A model generated the notes under the pieces. It had not been told where the DNA came from and ran no database searches. It saw only the letters and a list, made by a program, of their open reading frames with translations. The position numbers and the translations under genes are program-made. Positions 14,301-27,500 of a stretch of DNA of 64,000 bases are shown here, piece after piece (the stretch's first letter is position 1; every line of letters begins with the position of its first letter). This stretch comes from Thamnaconus septentrionalis (Eukaryota; Chordata; Actinopteri; Tetraodontiformes; Monacanthidae), in the NCBI GenBank assembly GCA_009823395.1, contig CM020509.1:18582501-18646500 (forward strand). The letters run 5' to 3'.

Positions 14301-17300
14301 ATTGGAGAGCCAATTCTTGCAATTATCATTTGTCTACAATGTTGGATTGTACATCGTTGAGGTTGCTCGAGGCAAGATCAATTTATGAAAACAAATTAAA
14401 AACAAAAAACAAAAAAACTCTCTGACTGGCTGTCATTCACTAGCCGGCCCTCGTATCCTTCCTCTCAGCGTGGCGTCACAAAAAAAGCACTAATGTCAGT
14501 AGTAACTACTCCCGCACCTCCCCACCTGTGTGTGTGTGAGTGAGACAGTGCGTGTGATGTATAGGTTGTGGCCTGTGGGCGGGCTCAGCCTTGCCATAAT
14601 GGAGAGGTAAAGCTGCAGGCGTTATAGATCGAGCATGAGAGGAGCCGCTCCATGAATCTGCCCCTAACTGCTCCTCCGCCTTTGTGGCGTAACGATCCCC
14701 CAGCCCTCCCTTCCTCCGCCCTCCTCCTCCTCCCACTGTCACCACCGCCCGCCCGTATTTCCTCCGTCTTAGTTTCGGAGCGGAGAGCAGATATATCTCC
14801 TCCATAAAAGAAGGGGGGGCCTTGGCACAAAGAGCGGCTGGAGAGTCTCGCGAGCTTCTCCACCATTCACAAAAGACTGGCGGTCGGCCGCTTGATATAA
14901 AGGCTGCTGGAGGAAGCGGAGCTGATGGCCGGCGCTCTGCTGGGAGGAGGAGGATGAGGAGGCTTTTTCTCCACACGCAGAAAACACAGTACCCCGCTCC
15001 CGCTCGAGACACTATCTGTGTGGCGTTGACGCCGTTTGGACAATGCGTTCTCCTTCCTCCTCTTTCATCCATCCCTCTCCGTGCTTTCACACACATCCAC
15101 CCCGACGAGGTGTATGCAAGCACGCACTCTCCTTTTCTTGTTAGGAGACGCTAATGTAGCCCGCGACAAAGCCCCGGCAGACGGCTGCGGCCGTCAGACA
15201 AAACACTTCCTCTCTAAAGCAGTTCATCTTCATGCAGAGTCCGTCCGTCCTGCCGAGGCAGCGGCGGGGCCTCGGCGTGAAAGAGCAATGTTTCCACCGC
15301 CTTTTCAATTTACTCCACTCCGACGGCCGCTCCCGTCAACTCTCACTTTTGTTTCGCGGATTGGCTCGGTGTTTTCAAGCCGTGATGAAGGCTCGTTAAT
15401 TGCTCCTGTGCACCCCCTGGTGTCTTAATCAGGGCCAGGCCCCCACAATGAAACGATAATAAGAAAAGCTAAGCTAGCGCATGCACCCAAAAAAGTCCAC
15501 CATTTTTCCACGTTATGCAGCCCCAAAAACTTGCACGGTATGCCTCTGTAACTCTCGTTATGTATCAGGATGCATCAGCCAATCAGAACAACCTAAGATT
15601 GTGGACGTATGTGTGTATGCGCCTGTGTGGAGGGGCGGGTCCATTTGAGGGGGTGGGAGGGATGAGCTTTTATTTGTTCATTTTGGTATTTTATTTTGGT
15701 TTTAATCTGTGAAGCACTTTGGGTTGCATTTTTTCATGCATTTCTGGCCATTAAAACATTTTTTTAGAAATTTGTAAAGGAAATGTTTTTATTTCAGCCA
15801 ATTTACAGACTTTTTGTATTGAGGACTACTGGATAAATACTTTTTGTGCCCCATGAGGTTTTTGGCTGCAGTACCTCAAGTTCCCACTGGAAAAAAAATC
15901 TAACGGCCTCCATATTGGCAGTCTGGTATCCAGCTCTTATAATAGTTTCATGGCCAGAACATAGCACATATAACACTCTTTTCTAGGTATTTTCTGGTGT
16001 TCGGATTTTTTTTTTTTAAAGTCCATGACTTACTCAGAATTAGTGATGAATCATGTTTTAGATCAGAGGCATCCCGTCAAGTGTGTTTTAGACGTACTGC
16101 AGTCTATAGGAAAAACACTTCGGGCTACGTGGGATTGTGGCTGCAGTACTATAAATGACCACTAGTAACAAAATGAAATGCTATATTGGAAGTCTGGTGT
16201 CCAGTTTGTATCATACATCCATGGTCTCAGCATGAGCTCCTGTGTGCTTTCTGCCTACAGAGAAATGGGTGCGAGGCCGAGCCATCGACCGGGGCGAGGT
16301 GGACGTGGGCACCCAGCAGAGCCAGGCCATCCCGCCGGGACTCTTCTGGCGCTTCCACATGACCGTGCACCACCCAACCTACATCAAGTTCAACCTGTCC
16401 CTCTCACACAGTGCGCTGCTTGGGGTCTACGGTCGCAGGAACATACCGCCTACGCACACGCAGGTAAATTGAGGCTCCTGTCGCTGCCTGCTGTTTACCC
16501 AGATGGGCTTGTTTGCAATAGTGCCACAACTACGCGAACAGACCCATTCTTCTTCTTCTCCTTTTTCTTCACTTTTTGTCTCATTCAAAGGCAACAACTA
16601 TGATTCGCCAATGCACGACTGTGACATTTGAAAAATTACCTGAGAGCACAATTTATCCCCAAAAATCAACAGCCCACGTTTTCTCTCTCAGTTTCAATCT
16701 TGAGAGTGGAATTTTATCAGAGTTTCCAAGAAGACATAAAATAATCAAAATATTAACACCAAGACTGAAGACATGGCCTTGCACTCAAGTTGGGCAGCAA
16801 ACCGTGGATGCACAAGATTTATCTTTTGAGCCACATTACTTCCACTTTTACCTCTCAATGAATAAATAAAACATTTTCTTTTCTGCCAGTTAAATTAAAG
16901 TTAAACCAGGAGACAAACAGACATTCATTGCAAACCTTGAACGGCGCCACTTGACATAATGTAGAGTCCGCTGACTGGAAGTTATATTACATTTGGAAAC
17001 ACTTTCAATACTTTGGGAAATTTTCCAAGTGGCCTTAATTTGACAGTCTCTAAACTTTTGAACCTTTAACATACAATACCACACACACACACACGCAGAC
17101 ATTCACACACACGTAGTTATATTTTTGTTGGAGTTATTGAATAAATAAAATCACGTGAAATTGTCTTGATCTATGAATCCACCTCCAAACCAAATGTTCT
17201 GGTTCGATGATAGTTTGATACCAAGAACAAGCCTAAAAAAATGTGTCTACTGAAATGTCCTATTTTCATGCTTAATAGCACTGTTACATTAACTTTTTTA

Positions 17301-20300
17301 TATATATTATGATTTTAAACCCACTGGACATTTTGTACATGCACTTGTTTTCCCACTTCCCTCCGTATTTCTGACTTGGCTCCTGAAAATCGGACAAATT
17401 CAGTTCGCTGGAGTTGCAAACCGTGCAAACGACAACAACAACATTTTTAATTGACGGGAGTGTTTTAATATACGACGCACAGCCAAAACACTGCTCGTTT
17501 GCCGCGCGACTCCGCGGCCCCTCATTTCGGCTTCTGCCGCAGCCAATTACGCACCGACGTGTCAATAGGCTGCAGACTCACTTGTTTTGTCAGCTGGTTT
17601 GCGGAGGATAATCAACGTGTGACTCCGCCACAGTGGGAATTTGCCGTCGCGCCTGTTTAACAGGTAGCATTTATGGAGCCACGAGCAAATCACTGTTTTG
17701 TGCTCGTGCTTGACAACAGATTCAGAAAATATGCAAATGGGCGCAATTAAAGCGTGAGCTCGGCTGTGCTCTAAAACGCGCGGTGCCCTCCCCGGCCCCC
17801 CCGCCGGGTCGTCACAACCTTCTCCTGTCACATTTGGATGGGAAAAAATAAAAATAAAATTCCAGCATCCGCCAAAAACTCAAGTATGAAATTGGTGCTC
17901 GAGTTGCTCGGACGTATAGATCTCCCCGCAAACACTGTCAAATGTGTGTTTACCCGCCTGTTTGGCAAGTAAATCCAGTTGTCTGAAGTGGTTCAGCTAT
18001 GAATACAACTATTTCAAACACATCTCAAAAACAGTACAGACACACACACACACACACAAAGGCAGCCACTTTACGCCAACAGCCGTACGCCGCCGGGCGC
18101 GAAGCGCTGAGAAAGACCGAAAATACGACGACACCACCGCACTGAATCATCTGCTTTTTAACTTCTTTTTTTTTTCTTTTTTTTCGCGCGGCCCTGTTGG
18201 CGGCGGCGAAACTGAAGAGGTCTAATTAGCCGTTTCTGACACCGGTGTGACACACAGCCTTCAGGGGGAAGTAAGACTCACTAAGCACTCGCTGGTTCAA
18301 GGAGGTTTTCAGGTTGGAGAGGAAGAAAGCGCCGAGGCGGAGGGGGGGGAGAGAGAGCGAATGGGAAATGAAGGCGTCGACAGGTTTAGACAAATGAAAT
18401 AATACTCTGGTCTGTTTGAAAAGGAGGTGGCGGCCGTTGACGTCTGTTTCCAGTTTGAATCGACAGCTGTGCAGCGTGTCTGTTAGACGACTGCTGGCAC
18501 CTTTTCTTTCTCCCTCCGCCCATCCTTGAGTCTTTGCTTTGCAATTTGCTTTGGATATTCCCATCCAGCAGCAGCAGACTCAAGCTGCTTTTGCCATGCA
18601 GAGTGTGTTTTTTCCGGACGGTAGTCGACCGGCACTTTAACAAAGCTCACCTAACAAAGAGCCGTCTGGTTTTTCATGCTAATTCTCAGTGTACTTTAAG
18701 TGTTTTTCTTCTTCTTCCTGCAGAGTCCGGCCTCGCTGCCTCAAATCCAATCTGAATTCTCTGTTGCTGTTGTGATGTGTGTTTCTCCAGTTCGACTTTG
18801 TGAAGCTGCTGGACGGGAAGGCGCTGCCCAGGTCCTTGACTGATCCCGTCTCAGGCTCCAAAACCCCCAAAGGCCTCCTGCTGAGCGGCCTCCAGGAGAC
18901 CGGCTTCATCGAGTACATGGACCCGGGGACGTGGCACCTCGCCCTCTACAACGACGGCCGCGGCCTGGAGCAAGTGTTGCTCCACAGCACCCCCATAGGT
19001 GAGAGGGGGGGAAAAGAAAAAAGGAAAAACAGAAAGAAAACATGTTTTTTTTTTCATGTTTTAGAAAAATGTGAAGCATTTTTATTTTGCTTCTCTGGGC
19101 TCTCACTTCTCTCTCCCCACTCACTCCTTCGCCTTCGCCTGTTGACATGTCAAGCAATGATAATAACAGTAATGCGAACGTGGCCCCAGGTTCCCCCCCG
19201 AGGGTGAATGACGTTCGACGGGAACTTTTTTCCCCCCCTGTTTCGAGAGTGAGTTTGGCGCGGCGAGGGAAGGCTGTCAGCAAGGGGAGGACAGCTCAGG
19301 TAATAATGACAGGCCTGGCTAACTGCAGCTCGTTGCCATTACACACACGGATGGCGGCGCAAATTGAAGGATGTGAATAATGCAGGAATGCGTGGCTGAA
19401 TATAGACAAGTGGATAATTACAAGGGCAGTTTCTCCACCCCCACTTTTGTCCAGCACTTCTTAAGAGAATACAGAGTTGAAATGAGAGGGGGGGTAAATA
19501 GAGAAATTTACTGAGTACAATTCCAATGATGGAAACAGGTAACGTGGCAATGATACACCGTTCTTTGGCTTATTTGGTAAATGATCCGCTAGCCAGGTGC
19601 CGAGCTCCCTCGACGCCAAGTGATGCATCGGCAGCTATCACACGGCTCCGTGGCGCCGGAACAAAGTGGCGGAGACTTTCTTTTATGGTCGTATTGACAG
19701 GCCTCTTTGTGGCGTGATTGACAGCGGGACAGCTAAACGCAGATTTTCTTTTTAAGGCTGTCAAACATTTGTGTTTGACTGGTGCGCTGCCAGTAAAGCC
19801 TGGAATATACCGGATCTATTTGTGTCGCGTATCACCCTCCAACCCTCCAACCCAAAAAAGTAAACGCTGGCTTTTTAAAACGAAGCTAGCTTCCCCTCTG
19901 CTTCTGCAACATCCACTGCTACACAACAGGTACAACAGATGGGTTTTGGAGCTGCAGCCTTTAGTCTCACTTAAGCCTCTCAAATAATGAATCATTCGAT
20001 TTAACCTAAAAGAGAGGAGGAATAATATGAATGCATTGATGTCAGGCCTCCTTTTTTTTTCTAGAGTCCCATTTACACCCTTAACTATGGCTACAGCCGT
20101 ACTGGGCATTGTTTTGGTGGCAGAAAATCAAAAGCATTGAGCTACAGTACAATAAATTTTAATAAGACGCAGTGCTGAAGCCTGGAGAGGAGCTTCACAG
20201 CGCGATGAGGGAGAAATTATGTTTTCTCGGCGGAGGGATCGAGCTTTTCTGCAGCAAAAAACAGTCGCTGGGTACAACAAAGGCGGCTGCGAGTGAAAAT

Positions 20301-23300
20301 GAGAGAAGGACTTTCCTTTGATGGAAATGAAGTAATAAAGAAATAAATATCGGAATGGATTCGCCAAATCAATACAGCATGGTGGGTATGACAAAGGGGG
20401 ATGTGAAGGCAACTGGATTTGTTAAGGCAATGCTTGATGGTAATGGTGATGTGCAGGGATGCGCTGGTGTTAATTGCATCAAAGCGGTCCATGATACATC
20501 CAGCCTGCTGGATTGGCTAAACTGGAGCAAACCAGTTTAGCCAATCCGGCCCTGATTGGCTGGCGTGCAGTCGTGGACCTGGGTTAGAAATGCATCACGG
20601 ATGCTGTCTGTGGGCTCCCCGCAGTTGCAGAGATTACATTCTGACTCCAGCCGACTGCATCACCTTGGCCCCGTTGTACGCTTAATTCAGCTGCGCTTGT
20701 CGCAGCGGTGCGGGTAATGCCGAGAGAGAGCAACAAAAAAGGGATGATTGAAAGAGCGGCGAGGGCGCCGAAAAGGCCAAAATGAAAAATAGATAAATAT
20801 TTCTTTTTTTTTATTGAGCATCTGGTGGTTATGGAGGCGAGTGGAGAAAAGAAAAATGTGGCTTCGCCCTCCAAAAAAACGGAAAAATAAAAATTGCGTG
20901 CTACTCTTCTGCTGGTGGTAAAGCGCTGTGACGCAACCCTCGCTCGCATGAATTGGAAATAATAGGATTCTCGAGAGACTCGGGGCTCCAGAACAATGAG
21001 CCATTGCCGACTTACATGCTAGCATTGTAATTACGCACTTTTTAGCACAATAGGCCGCCAACTGATACTGGGGCCGGCAGCCACGCTTGACACATGTGGC
21101 CGTCTGATCTGCACGCAATTTTGCGTTTTCGTCATCTTAGCAGATGACACGAAAAAGGAAGGGGAGAAATTGCAGGTTTTTCTTTTCTTTTTTTTCTTTT
21201 TTGGTCAGCTGATAATCGCTCATTATCCGGCAGAAATTCCACATCCCGCCTCACACGCTGAAGATGTTTTGTGACGTCCGTCTTAAGCTGCTGCTCTCTG
21301 CCTCCGATGATAAAAGAAAGTGAGGGAGCCGACGATCGCGCTGCGCACTGTAATATGATATATGCTGATATACGGCTTCTTCACTTCTCCGAGCGCCTGC
21401 CTGTAAGGCTTAAATAGGCCCCAAACTGATCTTAATAGAAGAAGAAGCCGAGAACAGGAGGCAACGTCTCCATTTCTCAAAGCAGCCATTTAAAGGCAAA
21501 CACTATTTCTTTTTTTTTCTTTTCTCTGTTTTAAAAAGAAGGCAAGGATACACTGCTGTTGACATTTATACATGACCTAAAAAAGGAAAAAAAAAAAGGA
21601 GTTACGGCATAATGGTTTGTGCCATTTTGCCACCTCCGCTCCAGACTCGTCTCTTTAATTCTGCTCAGCCGGTGCAGAGAGCCGCTCTTCCTGCAGGGCC
21701 ATTAATTATGCATAATTGCTCTTCTTTAGCGCCATCATAACACATCCTCTCCAATATTATATATTTTTACACAATGGCCAATAAAGCATGAGAGGCAACA
21801 AAAAAAAAAAGTTTCCTGAGCAGTCTTTAAACTTTTTGTGCTAAAAAAGAAATTGATTAAAAAAAAGAATCCAATCACGGAGAGGGACAGCGCTTAGCCG
21901 TCGCGCTGCTTAGCGTGCTAGCGTGCTGGCTGGCGTTTGTGTTTCTAGTTAGCTGAGCAGCCGTTTCACAGTTTGATCATTTCATAAAACCCCCCTCCCT
22001 TTCCCCCTCACGCACCCCCCCACCGCCACCACAAGGGTCATAAAGCACGGCTGAGACTTTACGGCCTCGTAAAGCGGCGACGGAACGCTTATTTGACCAA
22101 TCACATCACTCGGCTGGAGGCTCCCGTTTTTGTAAAAGCCTTTAACTGCAATAACTGACGGCATGAGTGGCTTCCAAATGAAGAAGGCTAGCATGCACGC
22201 ACACACACGCACAATAGATGAATACAGCGTATAGCTCTGCGCCAAACATCCCGTCATACATGACTTGTCAGTTTGCTGCAAATGTTTACGACCTGCCAAC
22301 TCGGCCACCTTGTCAATGAGTGTTTTTTCCATCATTGCGTGTCAAGTGTCACGTCCAATATTGGAACTTTTTCTTTTTTCTGTCAGCGGCCGGGTTTCAC
22401 TTGATTGTCTTTCGGGGAAAAAAAGGAAGGCGAACGACTTGTACCAAATGGCGAGAGAGAGAGTTTTCTTTTTTCATTTTGTTTAGTTTTTTTCCCTTCT
22501 TCTCCTCCGTCTTGTTCTTCCCTCCCGGAGCCTCCCTGGTTGTGTGGGAGAGAGGAGATGATTGCCACTTCTCTCCTTCAGTGCGGCGCTGACAGGTGAT
22601 GGAGGTGAAAATGACTTTAGTTTCTGTAGCGATGCGCCGCTGCCGCTGCTGCCGAGGATAACGCGGCGCTGTCGGCTACTGGCGGCGGCCGTCTCATTAG
22701 CATGTGTCACATGTGCCCAAAGGCGGGTGTCAGATAATAACTTTGTGTGTGTGTGTGTGTGCGTGCGTGCGTGTGTTTATAAATGCCCGCGCGTGTGTCC
22801 ATGCGTGTGTGTGCGGTGTCACTGGAGGATTTGTCATCCATGCTGGCTGGCATCAGCGCTTTCACTGCGGAGTTGATGTTCTTCTTCTTTTTTTTTTCTT
22901 CTTTTTCTTCATTTCGAGGAGCCGGCAGGATGGCGAGCGAGGGTGGTGGTGGGGGAGGGGGGGGGGGGTCAAATAAAGGATGACATCCTTGACGCTCATT
23001 TTAATTACTCCACCGAACCGAGATGGGGCTCACGATGTCAACTTCCTGCGGCCGGTGGTGGTGGTGGTGGTGGGGAGGGGCCTTCGTTCTCCAGCAATCC
23101 CGATGCTGCATCTCTGCTGACTTGTTGTTGTTTTTTTATCCTGTTTTAAACTCTGAAGAGTCGGGCAGAGAGGCGCACTCCTCCCCTCATCCCTCCCTCC
23201 CGCTATCTCTCGGAGAAAGGATATGTGGCGTGATGGACGTATCAAGGTGAAAGGCAAGCAAAGCGGAGAAGGAAGCGAGCTAATTTGAGTCCGCTGAAGG

Positions 23301-24458
23301 AGCGTGATGAAACCCTACCGAGCCCCTCTGGGGGGGGGATATGATGAAACCTGTATCCAGATGAGATGAAGGACTCGTAGGAACCTGCATCACAGTGGGC
23401 TTTTTCTTTTTTTTTTTCTTTTTTTTCCTTCGTCTTTCTTTCTTGTATTTCCCTCGGCGGAGCCACTGAGATGTCCTGCCGCTCGCTCGGGACCCGACGC
23501 GACTCAGGCGGCGCGTTTTGTGTCCAATCCGGTTTCCGGGCCTCCTGTAAAACAGTTTGATGTCCAATTAAAGCTCTGATGGTTTTTTCGCAAATTTGAG
23601 TATTGTTTGTCGTCGTCGTCGCCGCCGCCGCCGCCGCTGCTTCCAACCTGTAATGCGGCGTAATGTGCTTAGTGCTACTGAGTGTAAGTGAGTGCCTGGC
23701 CACTCCCCAGAGAGCGATAGCGGCTGGATCAGACTAATCTAATGCAGGCCGGGAGTCTGGGGAGCCATCGCTGATCACATCTCTCATTCAATAACACACA
23801 GACACACAGCCACACAGCCGGTTGAGGGGAATCACTGCTGGAATGTTGTTTTTTTTTACATTTGGTGGGATTTCCTTTCTTATGCCTGATTCATGAATAT
23901 TTGCGTGTGTGTGTGTGTGTGTGTGTGTGTGCAGACTCGATGGACGGCTGCTCCACAGACTGCAATGGGAACGGAGAGTGTGTGGCCGGACACTGCCACT
24001 GCTTCGCCGGCTTCCTGGGTCCTGACTGTGCCAAAGGTAGGAAACATCACAGAACACCCTCACCGACTCCACAACCCCAGACGCCCCCTTTGATTCCATT
24101 CGACGCGCGGTCTCCACCTGAAAAACACAAACAAAACAAAGAAAAAAAAAAACGAAAATGGAATCGTGAGTGGCGATGTATCTTCACCTCTGGTTGTTCA
24201 ACATGAAACTGTTTTTGTTTGATGTTTCTTGTGCCTGCAAGACATGAATATGGTTTTCGGTGCACTATACCAGTGGTTCTCAACTGGTGGAGTCGCAGGA
24301 CCCACTTCTTTTTCCTCATCATGAAGTCGAGACCCAAATTTACCCAAATTTTACACAGCACTCAAATTTATTTCACAAAAATAGAAACACTAAATTATTG
24401 AATTAAATTGTGTGACCGGCCAATGCCCAATATTATGTATACATATATATACATATAT

Positions 24459-24511
<53 letters not shown>

Positions 24512-27500
24512 CATACATACCGTATATATATATATATGTCTGTGTGTGTATATATATACATATATATACATATATATATATACATATACAAATCCTTTTT
24601 TTTTTTTTTTTTGAAAAGGAGAAACTGCCAATGAAGCTGTGTAACCCAATCAGAACAGCCCCACCAGTTGAGAAACACTGCACTACAGACTCGACACTCT
24701 CTCTCTGTATATGTATTTATAAGTATACATCAAAAAAGAATCCCTGGCTGACAGGTTTTGTGGCTCCTTGCTGTTTTTTTTAAAGTGGTTTTACAATCTT
24801 TCCTCACCTCTGTTGCAATTCTGCATCGTGTGTTCTGTTCTGTAAAACGTGCACTCAGCTTGAACTTCTTTTTTCATCGTTTTGATGAGAAAGATTAAAA
24901 TCCCATTCTGTGTGTGGGTTGAGGTTGCCTGCAAAAAATAAAAAAATAAAAAATAATAAAAAAAGGGAAAACAGTGTTGTCTTCCATGTGGAGCCCGGAT
25001 CAAAGCTCCCCGCCGCGGCCCTGAACGCCTCACCGTGCTCTTTTGTCATATACAGTTTACATTAAAATTGCAAAGGTACCAGCCTCGCTGTGCCTATATT
25101 TGGATCAACCGTTCACCCACGCGATAAAAAAAAAAAAAGAAATACATATATTTCATCAACAACCTTTAAGTGCCACATCTCCGCTTGAACTTCACAGCTC
25201 GCTCTCTCTCTCTCTCTCTCTCGTCATTAAGCCCCTCTCCCCTCTTCATCTCCTCTCCCTCCGCTGCACATCCGCCATCTCTCTCTCCCTCTCTCCCTCG
25301 CCCTTCTTTGTAGAATCATTGTAGTTTTATCTGCCTCATTGTGTAGAAACAGCTGATGTGATATCACGTTGCATGATTTATTTACGCTCATCATTTATTC
25401 ATTTGTTCTTCTCATCTTTTGCTCATTTGCTCCGGCTATGATACCCACCCTCCAACCCCCTAGCCCCCTTCCGTCCCCCGTTTGAAAAAAGTTAGACGGC
25501 AAGTTTTTGGCAAAGACTTTTTTAAAAAAGGGGGGGGGGGTGTTGGTGGAGTTGGAAGTGAATCCTTGACTTGGGGGGGTGCTTGATTTAACAACGGATC
25601 AAACACACACGTAGCTCCCCCACAGACGCGTACTCACCGACGCGGGCGTGCACGGGCGGTTGCGGCGCCCTTCATCGCACATTACGCCAGCGAAGGAGCT
25701 GTTGGTTCTGGATCATCTTTCTAATCCATTTGAAGTCGGGAGCTGCTGCCTCACCTCCTGCAGCTGTGGATTGTGGGTGGGTGACGGTGGAGGGGGGAGA
25801 TGAGGGGAGCTGTCAGCACGCGTCAGCAGCAGACGCCCGGCCGGCCCCCCTCTTTCTTCTACACCTGGCTGTGCTTCCATTAGCCACGCAGGCGGCGGGC
25901 GGCCCTCCATCCGTCTCTTTAGCGGGCTGATAGCGCCGCCACCGCGTAAAGCCCCCCCTAATGCTCCCCCCCACCCCATAATCTCCCGTTTTCACGATTG
26001 TTTTCACGGCCGCCCCAGCCCGCGAGTGAGGTGACGTCGGGGAGGGGGGGAGGGAGGCGGTGAGGTGGGGATTTTCGACAATTCCTTGGTTGCCGTGGTA
26101 GCCGAGGCTCAGGTGGTGCTCCAGTAAATTGAAACAGAGTGCGGGGATAAGCTGGAGTGTGTGTGTGTGTGGAGAAGGAGCAGTGGGGGGGGGTTACCAC
26201 CATGTGCAGATGTGTATGCATTTATGAGTGTGTGTGTGAGAGAGAGAGAGAGAGCGACAGAGAAGTAAAGAGAGGGAGACAGCTTAAGGATTTGCTGAAT
26301 CTTCTCTCCGGCTGTGATAAGAGAGCGTCGCTCGGCTCGCGGCAGGTTCGCTCGGTCCACCCCACCGCCGCCACTCGCCGGCGTCGCCATCACCATTTGT
26401 GCGTGCGCTCTCACACACATGTGCCCAATGTGTAATCAGCGGCGCTCTCTCCCTTTTTCTCTCGCAGACTCCTGCCCCGTGCTGTGCAGCGGCAACGGCG
26501 TCTACGAGAAAGGCCGCTGCGTGTGCCTGTCGGGCTGGAAGGGGGCGGAGTGCAACGTGGAGGAGGGCCAGTGCATCGACCCCACCTGCTCCAACCACGG
26601 CACCTGCATCCAGGGACTCTGCATCTGCAGCCCCGCCTACAAGGGCATCAACTGCGAGCAGGGTAAAGGCCCCACTGAGTACCAAACTGAACGTCTCTGC
26701 AAAAAATGGCTTCATCAGAAGCTGGAACAGCTTTTTTTTTTCTCATTTAACATAAGAATAAATAAATAAATAAACTCTCAGCCATTCATTTTGCTGGAAT
26801 CAATCTGCCTTGGAGCCATTAAAGCTGAAGAGGTTTTTAATAATTGGAACATTTCCCACATCAACCTCGATCCTAAATGGGCAAAGCAGCAGCTGTTTAC
26901 GCCCCGCCCAACATGGACCGACATGAATCTAAAGAGACACACGCGTGCGCTGCAGCTGGTGCAACTAAAAAGGCATCAATGCAGTAATCCTATCTGGCTG
27001 GAGATGATCATGTTAATAAACATTGATGTTGTTACTGCTGAAGTTGCAAAAAAGAAACTTGTCAGGAGCAAAACAGCCTCGCGGTGATCCTCCTCTCAAC
27101 CATAATCCACCTGCAAATTTTCACTGAGACACTTATGCTCGTACTCGTACAGATTTAGAGACTGAGAGTTTTTCACGTGCATTATCAACGCCGCGCAGAC
27201 TCGATATTTGTCTTCTTTCTAGCTTTAGCTGAAGCACTGAGAAACCGCGGCGAGGTAATTCAACATCGCTTTTCATCAGACGTTAAGCGGCCCCTCGCCG
27301 AGTGCTCGGGTAGCGCCGAGCTAATCGCTAACCCCGACGCAAAGCTCCGTCTCAGCTCACAACCTTGAGCCTGGCCAATCCGACTTATTTTTCTTTCTGT
27401 TATTCTTGTATTGTGGTCAGAAATTAAAATTTAAAATTACAGACTAATGCCCCACTAATTAAACTCCTGCTGGATTTTCTAGAAACCATCTCTGCTCTTA

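Larger units (their letters stand above)
3794..16260 (+). other. Intron 1 (12.5 kb)
   Basis: The largest intron in the window, with a GTACTC donor and CTACAG acceptor. It contains a Harbinger-like DNA element (5211-5749), GA/CA microsatellites, a 32-nt poly-T run (11309-11340), a 570-bp polypurine block (12167-12735), an AT-rich segment with homeodomain/POU-like words (13860-14165) and a pair of fish-repeat blocks beside exon 2. Unique stretches such as 6540-6930, 10460-10900 and 11340-11560 look compositionally like conserved noncoding DNA, but conservation cannot be judged from one sequence. No nested gene was found. Confidence 0.85.
18999..23934 (+). other. Intron 3 (4.9 kb)
   Basis: Contains a perfect 16-bp inverted repeat (20510-20547), an AT-rich palindrome (21704-21717) in a homeodomain-like context, TG runs (22743-22766) and short G-rich runs. 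It ends in (GT)13 just before the exon 4 acceptor. No nested gene is supported. Confidence 0.85.
24037..26467 (+). other. Intron 4 (2.4 kb)
   Basis: Contains a hAT-type nonautonomous element with an internal TG/TA microsatellite (24271-24680), a CT microsatellite at about 25199-25222, and GC-rich unique DNA from 25600 to 26460. No second gene is seen. Confidence 0.85.
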
